The position numbers and the translations under genes are program-made. From CAYFNF01 sp964344485 (lineage in GTDB: Bacteria > Patescibacteriota > Patescibacteriia > UBA9570 > XYC2-FULL-38-9), in contig CAYFNF010000013.1 in NCBI GenBank assembly GCA_964344485.1, positions 1 to 9,547 of the forward strand: a DNA stretch of 9,547 nt, written 5' to 3'. This document shows positions 1 to 5,621 of this stretch, piece after piece; position 1 is the first letter of the stretch, and each line of letters begins with the position of its first letter. The notes under the pieces were generated by a model that saw only the letters and a program-made list of their open reading frames with translations, did no database searches and was not told the origin of the DNA.

Positions 1-33
1 ACTGATATCTTCGTTGCACTTGCCTATCTATAT

Positions 34-49
34 TGCGACTGGCGTGCCA
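34..49 (-). promoter_or_regulatory. Possible sigma-54 (-24/-12) promoter element
   Basis: Read on the minus strand, the sequence is TGGCACG, four bases, then TCGCA. The sigma-54 consensus is TGGCACG-N4-TTGCW, so one core base differs (TC in place of TT) while the GG and GC dinucleotides keep their normal spacing. It would drive a gene lying off the left edge. The ordered half-site array at 115-149 lies where an enhancer-binding activator would sit, roughly 90-130 bases upstream of the expected start. The match is seen directly; promoter function is inferred. Confidence 0.4.
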
Positions 50-114
50 ATAGATTTTTACGCGTTATTTCAGCAGCTTACAGAGAAGGGGATGTTTTTG
101 GGATTTCTGTGATG

Positions 115-149
115 TGACACGGCGTGTCAGCGGCTGACAAAAATTGTCA
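115..149. promoter_or_regulatory. Array of four phased TGACA/TGTCA half-sites (probable operator or enhancer)
   Basis: TGACA at 115-119, TGTCA at 125-129, TGACA at 135-139 and TGTCA at 145-149 alternate in orientation and start exactly 10 bases apart, about one helical turn. Neighbouring pairs form overlapping palindromes: TGACAC-ggc-GTGTCA, TGTCAG-cgg-CTGACA and CTGACA-aaaat-TGTCAG. This looks like a cooperative binding site for a dimeric regulator. Its place between a terminator (175-202) and a sigma-54-like element (34-49) suggests an upstream activating sequence for a gene to the left. The regulator is not identifiable from the sequence. Confidence 0.5.
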
Positions 150-174
150 GTATTGGGCAGGTGGCGTATAACCC

Positions 175-202
175 AAAAAAAAGGACGCCTTAAAAGCGTC
201 CT
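175..202 (-). terminator. Rho-independent terminator of the BRCT gene cluster
   Basis: On the minus strand a 7-bp stem AGGACGC/GCGTCCT encloses a 7-base loop and is followed at once by a run of seven T. It lies 55 bases after the stop of the last BRCT gene and reads in the same direction, so it should end that transcript. Confidence 0.88.
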
Positions 203-256
203 ATATACTCTTGCCACCTGATATATCGGGATAACGCCCGAACTGATTATAAAGCT

Positions 257-538
257 CTACAACACCTCGACCAATAGCCCCGGCAATCTGCCGGTATGGG
301 GCACTCCCAGCATCTCCAGAAGATCGTCTTCGGAAATAACCGCAGCGCCGATTTCAGCAGCTCGGCCTATCTTGTGACCGCCGGCTTTGGCGCCACGCAC
401 CACAAGGGTGGTCCGGTCCGGTATGCTGTTGGTAAAATCACCGCCGGCCCGCTTGATAAGCTGAGCCGCCTGACTCTTGGTCAGGTTTTCCAACTGGCCC
501 GTTATGGCGACCGTCTGGCAGTACATCGGTATGTTCAT
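257..538 (-). CDS. Small single-BRCT-domain protein (LigA type)
   Basis: The 93-residue protein is almost entirely one BRCT domain. The first strand reads VAITGQLE (residues 10-17), followed by a helix with KSQAAQLIKRAGGDF that keeps the Gly-Gly turn typical of the fold, then TTLVVRGAKAGGHKIGRAAEIGAAVISEDDLLEML. The pattern is closest to the C-terminal BRCT of NAD-dependent DNA ligase, here free of any ligase domain. BRCT domains bind DNA ends, nicks or partner proteins (family knowledge); the role here is unknown. The ATG overlaps the stop of the upstream BRCT gene as ATGA, implying translational coupling, and GGAGG precedes it. A terminator follows. Confidence 0.85.
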   Translation of the reverse strand: MNIPMYCQTVAITGQLENLTKSQAAQLIKRAGGDFTNSIPDRTTLVVRGAKAGGHKIGRAAEIGAAVISEDDLLEMLGVPHTGRLPGLLVEVL

Positions 539-795
539 TCAGCCCCCCCTCCACATCTATTCTGCGTCACATTCTCAAAAAATTGATTTTCCCAGATCAA
601 CTTGATGCCATACTGATCGGCCTGGGCCATGGCGCTGGGAGCCGGGTTTCTACCGACAATAAGACATGTGGTTTCCGGCCCCAACGAATAGGCATAGGCA
701 CAGCCAGCTTCATGAATCAGCTTGACGGCCTCGTCCAGGCTCATGGTTTCCAAAGTGCCGGTGATACCGACACAGCATTGTTCAGGGCAAGCCAT
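535..795 (-). CDS. Small divergent BRCT-like protein
   Basis: This 86-residue protein aligns along its length with the neighbouring BRCT protein: VGITGTLE against VAITGQLE, then an AVKLIHEAG helix, TTCLIVGR against TTLVVRG, and a terminal hydrophobic helix IWENQFFENV. The usual Gly-Gly turn has become Gly-Cys (AGCAY), and the N-terminus is Cys-rich (MACPEQCC), so it is a diverged paralogue. AGGA lies about 10 bases before the ATG. It sits 71 bases after the membrane-protein gene and overlaps the next gene by four bases. The pair may form a heterodimer or a split tandem BRCT, which is inference. Membership of the BRCT fold is likely; function is unknown. Confidence 0.75.
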   Translation of the reverse strand: MACPEQCCVGITGTLETMSLDEAVKLIHEAGCAYAYSLGPETTCLIVGRNPAPSAMAQADQYGIKLIWENQFFENVTQNRCGGGAE

Positions 796-866
796 AGTTT
801 TTGTATCCTGCTGTTTTTATCCGGCCCGATAGCGCCGGGTCCGGCGTCCCCCCCGATTGTTTTTAT

Positions 867-1355
867 TTAATCCCCCACCCTCTTGCCTTCATTGATGTTT
901 TTTGAAGTCTCCATAATCTTGAAATCCTTCAGCTCCCCCGCCACCTCCATGACATAACGGCTCTTTTCAATATGGAGGCCGGTGGTGTTGCCGAAATACT
1001 CTTCAAGGTTGGTAGCCTCAAAGGTTTCGACCTTGCCGTCAGCCATGTTCAGGCGAACCTTGACCCGGTGTACCGGCTGGGTCAACTCCAGGGTTTTGCT
1101 GCGGACGCTGCCGGACACCTTGCCCTCAACGCCAGGAATATGCTGATAAACCGGCGGCAGATAGGGATACTCTGCGGCACAAAACTCTTCAGAGCGGAAT
1201 TTGGCGTCCATAATGCCCTCTTCCGTAAACTGCTTGAGAGTATAATCCACACACTGGGCATAGTTGCCATATCTGAACATGGAGGTGCCGAACCAAACCA
1301 CCGAAAACGCGGACACCACAACGACTATCAACAATATCTTGGCATTGGAGCTCAT
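867..1355 (-). CDS. Membrane-anchored protein of unknown function
   Basis: I do not recognise the family. The ATG at 1355 is chosen because GAAGGAAG lies just before it and because it places a clean hydrophobic segment (about residues 5-23, KILLIVVVVSAFSVVWFG) at the N-terminus. An earlier in-frame ATG at 1421 would add 22 residues with no hydrophobic logic. The 162-residue protein then has a soluble part of about 135 residues with two cysteines (C35 and C59) that could pair outside the cytoplasm, and a beta-rich stretch (VHRVKVRLNMADGKVETFEATN). It is a single-pass or anchored extracytoplasmic protein by appearance. It lies upstream of the two BRCT genes in the same direction, perhaps as one transcript. 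Confidence 0.7.
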   Translation of the reverse strand: MSSNAKILLIVVVVSAFSVVWFGTSMFRYGNYAQCVDYTLKQFTEEGIMDAKFRSEEFCAAEYPYLPPVYQHIPGVEGKVSGSVRSKTLELTQPVHRVKVRLNMADGKVETFEATNLEEYFGNTTGLHIEKSRYVMEVAGELKDFKIMETSKNINEGKRVGD

Positions 1356-1513
1356 CAATCTTCCTTCATCCACTCTTATAATCCATAAAACCCTACAACC
1401 CGGCAGTAATGCGTCTGCCAAATCAGGGCTAAATTATCAGGAACCGCCACCGGTTTCCAGGTCTTGAAACCGTAATTTGTCAAATTGCGCCCCTACTGCC
1501 CGAATAACCGGAA

Positions 1514-1529
1514 TGTCAGCTGACTGTCA
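1514..1529. promoter_or_regulatory. Possible regulator site with TGTCA repeats
   Basis: Two TGTCA copies (1514-1518 and 1525-1529) lie 11 bases apart with TGAC between them, in the leader region of the minus-strand BRCT cluster. On the minus strand the same bases contain a TTGACA hexamer, although no good -10 follows at normal spacing. The half-site matches those at 115-149, so one regulator might bind both places. This is weak, because five-base matches are common. Confidence 0.2.
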
Positions 1530-1601
1530 AAGATAATATGCGGTTTTATCAGTGGATATTCGCTGGCTCTCATGACCAGGTCAAGACCATGGACAAGCCC
1601 T

Positions 1602-1627
1602 AGCCCGCATGTTGCATGAAGGATGAC
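1602..1627 (+). repeat. Solo terminal repeat of the TTAA-type palindromic element
   Basis: Bases 1604-1625 are identical to 22 bases of the terminal inverted repeat of the full elements at 5073-5260 and 6640-6826, and the following ACC matches the inner side of their right end. No opposite end is visible nearby, so this is a fragment. It starts just after the stop codon of the minus-strand DUF3592 gene, in its 3' untranslated region. Confidence 0.75.
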
Positions 1628-1633
1628 CCGGCA

Positions 1634-2443
1634 TCAATCCTGTTCCGGGGGCAGTAGAGCAAATGTCAGCTGCACCCGCCAACCAACGACGGGTATCGGT
1701 ATGACGATCTTTTTCGTCTGCCGATCCGCCACCTGCTGACCGGGACCGGGGGGCTGATATACCTGGGACGGATAATCACCATCAAACGGGGTCGGCTGTC
1801 GCTCCTGGTCGCGTCGCACACGTTGCCTGGGGCTGTGAGCAGCCTGATCGGGGGCGTCGGCCCGCTCCGGCGGATTGTAGATCAACGTGGGATAAAAATC
1901 CTTGAACAGGCTCTCATCCTCCCACTCTTCAGGCCGCAGGGAACGGTTGCGATCGATGCCGTCACTCAGCATACTGTCCCTTTTGAAGGTCATGAACACG
2001 GCCATGCCGAAAAAAAACACCGTCAACAAGATCCATAACACTCCGAACCCCAAAACCGGCGCAAGCTCGACGATCTCATCCTCCGGGTTTTCCGGGTTGT
2101 AGTAGACGGCAGTCGATTTACCAACCGGGTAACGGTCCACCATGCCCTGGGCGAATCTCTCGAACAAAAATGATTTGCCGCCTATGCCGTATTGAATGCG
2201 GTTGCCGGTCAACACCTTGTCGCCGACCGTATATTCGAATTCTATGTCGGCATGGTAGATGGAGCCGATACCAAGGAAGATCGCGCCGCCGTCACGCATC
2301 TCGGACTTGGTGATGATGCCGGTCACGAAAGGCCAGTCAGAGGTTTTCTGATACTGCATGAACGGGTATATGGAAAAAATCAGGAACGTGCCGCACAAAA
2401 GTGCGGTAAGATTGCGTAGAAAGTGGAAGTATTTATAATCCAT
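1634..2443 (-). CDS. DUF3592-like membrane protein with Pro-rich tail
   Basis: The protein has 269 residues. A membrane segment at about residues 11-30 is followed by an extracytoplasmic domain (35-125) with the DUF3592 pattern: an early Trp and a GIITKS strand, a central IEFEYTVGDKVLTGNRI hairpin, then YPVGKSTAVYYNPENPEDE. A second membrane segment lies at about 128-153. The remaining roughly 115 residues are polar and proline-rich (YNPPERAD, YQPPGPGQQ) and end in a short hydrophobic strand, probably cytoplasmic. The family's role is not established. The gene stands alone, and the start has only a weak ribosome-binding site. A terminal-repeat fragment of the local mobile element lies just behind its stop. 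Confidence 0.75.
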   Translation of the reverse strand: MDYKYFHFLRNLTALLCGTFLIFSIYPFMQYQKTSDWPFVTGIITKSEMRDGGAIFLGIGSIYHADIEFEYTVGDKVLTGNRIQYGIGGKSFLFERFAQGMVDRYPVGKSTAVYYNPENPEDEIVELAPVLGFGVLWILLTVFFFGMAVFMTFKRDSMLSDGIDRNRSLRPEEWEDESLFKDFYPTLIYNPPERADAPDQAAHSPRQRVRRDQERQPTPFDGDYPSQVYQPPGPGQQVADRQTKKIVIPIPVVGWRVQLTFALLPPEQD

Positions 2444-2712
2444 TGCGCTTCACATTCCAGCACTGCCCGGCTGCACACCCGGCAAGAAGTGGTAAACATT
2501 CAGTAACCTATTATCATATCATAACCTGACGGACAACTCCATTCCCGGCAAAATGAGCATTTGTTGCAACTCACAATCGGCAGTCACGCATCCATGGCGC
2601 ATTGCAAAGACAAAATCGTTTTATGCTTGCATCCGATCAGTTGATCTATCGAGAACTTTTTGATAGAAGTGATTAGAGGTTCTCCAATTATTCCAAATTT
2701 CAGGAGTCGATA

Positions 2713-3156
2713 ATGAAAAGAACAGTTTCAACGCTTGCAGTTGCAGCCCTGTTCGGATCGGTAGCCCTTATGTCGCCGGACAGCGGCGAGGCCTGGGGCG
2801 GACCGTATTATGGGGGGGGATATAATCCCTATTATGGACAAACCGCACCGAATACTGCTGCCAACACCGCTCAATCCACAGAGCAGGCCGCTCCGGCACA
2901 AGACGCACAAACCGCTCAACCCGCAGCGAACCCCTACTATGGCGGTTACGGCTACAGGCCGTATGGCTATGGACCTTGGGGCGGTGGTTACCGGCCTTAT
3001 GGTTACGGTCCCTATCGCGGCGGCCCATGGGGCGGCGGTCCCTGGGGCGGATATCGTCCTTACAACGGTTGCGGCGGCCCATGGGGCGGCGGTCCGGGCT
3101 GGTATGACGACGACGACTGGGATGACTGGATGCCCTGGAACTGGTTTGACTGGTAG
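2713..3156 (+). CDS. Secreted Gly/Tyr/Trp-rich protein, sulfur-globule type
   Basis: The 147-residue protein begins with a signal peptide (MKRTVSTLAVAALFGSVALM, likely cut after the Ala at residue 27). A spacer rich in Ala, Gln and Thr (about 43-72) follows. Next comes a low-complexity region (74-130) of YGYRPYGYGPWGGG-like repeats, then an acidic, Trp-rich tail (DDDDWDDW, then MPWNWFDW). Sulfur globule proteins of sulfur oxidisers have this make-up and coat periplasmic sulfur deposits; assignment here rests on composition, so another structural envelope protein is possible. A 25-bp in-frame direct repeat (3017-3041 and 3071-3095) suggests growth by slippage. CAGGAG precedes the ATG, and a terminator follows 13 bases after the stop, so it is monocistronic. 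Confidence 0.7.
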   Translation: MKRTVSTLAVAALFGSVALMSPDSGEAWGGPYYGGGYNPYYGQTAPNTAANTAQSTEQAAPAQDAQTAQPAANPYYGGYGYRPYGYGPWGGGYRPYGYGPYRGGPWGGGPWGGYRPYNGCGGPWGGGPGWYDDDDWDDWMPWNWFDW

Positions 3157-3169
3157 GATTGATGCAACA

Positions 3170-3203
3170 GACCCGGACGTCGCACACGATGTCCGGGTCT
3201 TTT
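3170..3203 (+). terminator. Rho-independent terminator of the sulfur-globule-like gene
   Basis: A 9-bp perfect stem GACCCGGAC/GTCCGGGTC with a 12-base loop is followed by TTTT. It lies 13 bases behind the stop codon. It could also slow transcription arriving from the convergent alanine dehydrogenase gene, though the T run is on the plus strand. Confidence 0.88.
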
Positions 3204-3275
3204 CATTTCATCCAGCCTGACAAGGGGTTGCGGCAACTCTTCCCTGCCGGTTGCATGGCCATGCAAACCACACCT

Positions 3276-4355
3276 CTACAACACCGTCTCCACCGACTTG
3301 AGCGGCAGGTCGAATGCGGCGGCAACCCCGCCATGCACCACCTCTCCCAAAACTATGTTGGCCCCGGAACGTAAACCGGGATCAGCAATAATTCCCTGCC
3401 TGTAACCACCACCGGCAAGTTTGAGAACATAAGGCAGGGTGGCGTTGGTCAAAGCCCTTGTCGAGGTCACCGGAACCACGCCGGGCATGTTGGTCACACA
3501 GTAGTGCAACACCCCGTGGGAGGTATAAACCGGGTCGGCATGGGTGGTCGGCCGTGAAGTGACGCTTGACCCGCCCTGGTCGATAGCCACGTCAACGACC
3601 ACCGTACCGGGCTGCATTTCGTCCAGCAACTCTTCCGAAATCAATTTCGGCGCACGGGCTCCCGGTATCAAAACGCCGCTTATCACCAAGTCAGCCCGCA
3701 ACAGCAACTCCCGAATAGTCGCAGGGGTCGAAACGTGAGTAGTCACGTTGGCCGGCAGGGTATCGCTGAGATAGCGCAGTCGGTCCAGGGATATATCGAC
3801 AACAGAGACCATGGCCCCCATACCGGCGGCAATCCGCGCCGCCTGGCTCCCGACCACGCCGCCCCCCAGAACCACCACGTCCGCCGGAGCCCCACCCTGG
3901 GATTTTTCCAGATATTTGGCCCCCTGCTGTACCGCCATACGCCCGGCGACCTCACTCATTGGAGTAAGCAGGGGCAGACGACCCGATTGTTCCGCCACGG
4001 TTTCATAAGCTATGGCCACACACCCGGAATCCATCACACCCCTGGTCAACTCCAGGCTTGCGGCAAAATGGAAAAAGGTAAACAAGATCTGCCCTGACCG
4101 CAACATGGCCACCTCTTCCGGTTTAGGCTCCTTGACCTTGACCATGAGATCGGCGGCAGAAAAAATTTCTTCTGAAGTATCCACAACCCCGGCCCCGGCA
4201 CGACGATACTCCGCATCGGAAAAACCGGCACTCTCCCCGGCCCCCTCCTCCACAAAGACCCGGTGCCCGTCCGCCACCAGCAATTCAACACCGGCTGGAG
4301 TTACCGCCACCCTGTACTCGTCCCGCAACCGCTCTTTCGGTATTCCGATGATCAT
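3276..4355 (-). CDS. ald: Alanine dehydrogenase
   Basis: This enzyme interconverts L-alanine, NAD+ and water with pyruvate, ammonium and NADH in the cytoplasm. The 359-residue protein begins MIIGIPKE; the longer frame back to 4487 adds 44 residues without family similarity, so the ATG at 4355 is preferred. Known catalytic positions are present: R15, K75 (KVKEP), H96 (FFHFAA) and the Asp of AIDQGG (D259). The NAD-binding Rossmann motif is VVLGGGVVGSQAA (161-173), and RPTTHADP and MPGVVPVTSTRALTNATLPY are family signatures. Compared with remembered family members it lacks about 11 residues just before the Rossmann fold (QGG is followed directly by APADVVVLGGG, where RGVLLGGVPGV-like residues normally stand). 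It is divergent from the cNMP-fold gene. Confidence 0.93.
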   Translation of the reverse strand: MIIGIPKERLRDEYRVAVTPAGVELLVADGHRVFVEEGAGESAGFSDAEYRRAGAGVVDTSEEIFSAADLMVKVKEPKPEEVAMLRSGQILFTFFHFAASLELTRGVMDSGCVAIAYETVAEQSGRLPLLTPMSEVAGRMAVQQGAKYLEKSQGGAPADVVVLGGGVVGSQAARIAAGMGAMVSVVDISLDRLRYLSDTLPANVTTHVSTPATIRELLLRADLVISGVLIPGARAPKLISEELLDEMQPGTVVVDVAIDQGGSSVTSRPTTHADPVYTSHGVLHYCVTNMPGVVPVTSTRALTNATLPYVLKLAGGGYRQGIIADPGLRSGANIVLGEVVHGGVAAAFDLPLKSVETVL

Positions 4356-4526
4356 GCGCCGCCCCCATGTGCATAATTTTGAAACTATCAGCCCTCTTTC
4401 CGGTCGAAGCTTATATTTGTCAGTATATGGGAATAGAGTGAATCGACATAGGACATCCCTTGCACTTTTTGATGACAATCGTTGCAAATCGTTCCAATTG
4501 AAGCTGTGCCGCCAGGATTCTTGGAC

Positions 4527-4532
4527 TATAAT
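4527..4532 (+). promoter_or_regulatory. Possible -10 element ahead of the cNMP-fold gene
   Basis: A perfect TATAAT lies in the 281-bp divergent spacer, 104 bases before the start codon at 4637. No good -35 hexamer stands 16-18 bases upstream and no extended -10 TG is present, so an activator would be needed if it is used. Confidence 0.25.
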
Positions 4533-4636
4533 AAAAACCAGCCTGCAAACATCGATTATTTCGAAATCAAGTCGATAGCGGCTGGTGTTTGAGCAACATT
4601 CCGGTGGCAGGCAGATTATGGTTTAAAAGGAGAAAC

Positions 4637-5092
4637 ATGCCAATTCTAAAAAAAATTTTCGGCCGCCAGGTTGGAACCGAATACCCTGAGGGCACGGTCC
4701 TGTTCAGGGTCGGCGAACAACCAAACCATATCTATTCGGTGGTTTCCGGGCAGGTGGATTTCTACACCAGGGACTGTCGCAAGGTGCTGTCAGTGGGTCC
4801 GGGAGGGTTCGTCGGCATCGCCTATCTTTTCGGTTGCGAACGCCGGGAGATGACCGCCATCACCAAAGGGCCGACCAAACTGTTGCAGCTTGACAAAAAA
4901 CTTCTCACGGAACGCATCCACCAGGACCCGTCCCTCGCCTACAGCATCATGCGGGAGATGGCTATTCGTTATCGGGAGATAATAGAGAATTTGACCAAGC
5001 CCGTTTGTGAAAAACCGAACCCGATCCAAGAAGTTCATCAAGGAGCCGACGGCGGTTTCACCGTCGGCTCCGTTAACCCGCATGTTGCATGA
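4637..5092 (+). CDS. Stand-alone cyclic-nucleotide-binding-fold protein
   Basis: AAAAGGAG lies six bases before this ATG, so it is preferred to the upstream ATG at 4589. The 151-residue protein shows the Crp/Fnr-type beta roll: YPEGTVLFRVGEQPNHIYSV, SGQVDFYTRD, VGPGGFVGIAYLFGCERRE, then a C-helix at about 99-120 (SLAYSIMREMAIRYREIIEN). No helix-turn-helix follows, so it is a sensor-only or scaffold protein. The phosphate-binding cassette lacks the usual GE...RxA residues, so binding of cAMP is doubtful. The original C-terminus was ...GSVNMS, by reconstruction. Insertion of the palindromic element at 5073 now makes it ...GSVNPHVA, with the stop inside the element. Confidence 0.8.
   Translation: MPILKKIFGRQVGTEYPEGTVLFRVGEQPNHIYSVVSGQVDFYTRDCRKVLSVGPGGFVGIAYLFGCERREMTAITKGPTKLLQLDKKLLTERIHQDPSLAYSIMREMAIRYREIIENLTKPVCEKPNPIQEVHQGADGGFTVGSVNPHVA
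5042..5074. terminator. Strong hairpin at the 3' end of the cNMP-fold gene
   Basis: An 11-bp perfect stem (5042-5052 with 5061-5071) encloses an 8-base loop. It lies within the last codons of the reading frame, and only GTTAA follows, so the T tract is poor. It sat between two convergent genes before the mobile element entered right at its foot, so it may act as a bidirectional terminator. Confidence 0.5.
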
Positions 5093-5260
5093 AGGATGGC
5101 TGAAAGGTCGTTCCAGGCCGCATCAGGACAAGGCGCACGGCAAAAAGCGGCAGAGGAGCATAGTATACCTATGTGATCAAGGCGGTTTTTGCCGTGCAAC
5201 GCAGTAATGATGCGGCCTGGGACGGCATAACGGTCATCCTTCATGCAACATGCGGGTTAA
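5073..5260. mobile_element. Palindromic TTAA-flanked miniature element, copy 1 (MITE-like)
   Basis: The 188-bp element begins and ends with TTAA. Its two ends form a perfect 26-bp inverted repeat (5073-5098 and 5235-5260, starting TTAACCCGCATG). Inside, CCAGGCCGCATCA pairs with TGATGCGGCCTGG, GCACGGCAAAAA pairs with TTTTTGCCGTGC, and CATAG pairs with CTATG at the centre, so one strand could fold into a single long hairpin. No transposase is encoded. Removing one TTAA plus the interior restores a reading frame across the junction. A related copy lies at 6640-6826, and fragments at 1602 and 6058. It is probably moved in trans by a transposase elsewhere (inference). Confidence 0.88.
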
Positions 5261-5274
5261 TATGAGCTGAGAAA

Positions 5275-5475
5275 TCAGTTGACGAAATAGGGGTGGTACA
5301 GCTGCTTTTCGATTTCGGAATCGGCTATGACCGGCTCCGGCTTGAAGATGTCACGCAACAGTCCGAACTGGGCCTGCTCGGCATACTCGGCAGGGGTCAA
5401 CACCCCGCTCAACGCCAGGGGCAGAGGAAATTTATTGGGGCCGGTTGACGAATTGTAGCTTGTGGACTCTTGCAT
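5275..5475 (-). CDS. Small protein of unknown function
   Basis: This 66-residue protein has no family I recognise. It is soluble, without signal or membrane segment, with a Ser/Thr/Pro-rich N-terminus (MQESTSYNSSTGPNKFPLPL) and a helical middle (LTPAEYAEQAQFGLLRDIF). Translation is supported by GGAG seven to eight bases before the ATG. The stop lay only a few bases from the original stop of the convergent cNMP-fold gene before copy 1 of the palindromic element entered. A sigma-54-like element lies about 40 bases upstream. Confidence 0.6.
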   Translation of the reverse strand: MQESTSYNSSTGPNKFPLPLALSGVLTPAEYAEQAQFGLLRDIFKPEPVIADSEIEKQLYHPYFVN

Positions 5476-5516
5476 GGTTTGTCTCCAAAAAGTGGTAGTG
5501 ATATGCTGGTTGAAGG

Positions 5517-5532
5517 TTCAAGAGATGTGCCA
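5517..5532 (-). promoter_or_regulatory. Weak sigma-54-like element upstream of the small gene
   Basis: The minus strand reads TGGCAC, five bases, TTGAA. The -24 part is perfect, but the -12 has GA in place of the key GC. It would give a leader of about 30 bases for the gene starting at 5475. The -12 change makes activity uncertain. Confidence 0.25.
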
Positions 5533-5621
5533 TTGTTCCAAGGTTTCATTAAACTATTTTGCAACCCGTTAACCGCGTTGATTTTTTTATTGCCCAGCGT
5601 GGAAAGGTCGAGGAGTCACCC

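Noticed and set aside
823..860. GC-rich inverted repeat between the anchored protein gene and the BRCT genes
   Set aside because: The stem is imperfect and no T run follows on the minus strand, so it is not a credible terminator within the cluster.
972..1388. 138-residue plus-strand open frame
   Set aside because: It is antisense to the anchored protein gene, which has a good ribosome-binding site and a clear hydrophobic segment.
2937..3095. Repeated GGC-rich units that could suggest a tandem array or CRISPR
   Set aside because: They are codon-level repeats of a low-complexity coding region, without regular spacers.
2768..3187. 139-residue minus-strand open frame opposite the sulfur-globule-like gene
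   Set aside because: It is an Arg/Pro/His-rich shadow of a Gly-rich repeat gene. The plus-strand frame has a signal peptide, ribosome-binding site and terminator.
4012..4578. 188-residue plus-strand open frame opposite ald
   Set aside because: It lies antisense to a well-supported alanine dehydrogenase with conserved active-site residues. It shows no recognisable domain and has Ser/Thr/Arg-rich shadow composition.
5007..5244. Short open frames on both strands inside palindromic copy 1
   Set aside because: They arise from the palindrome itself, and equivalent frames in copy 2 are broken or differ. They have no start signals and no domain.
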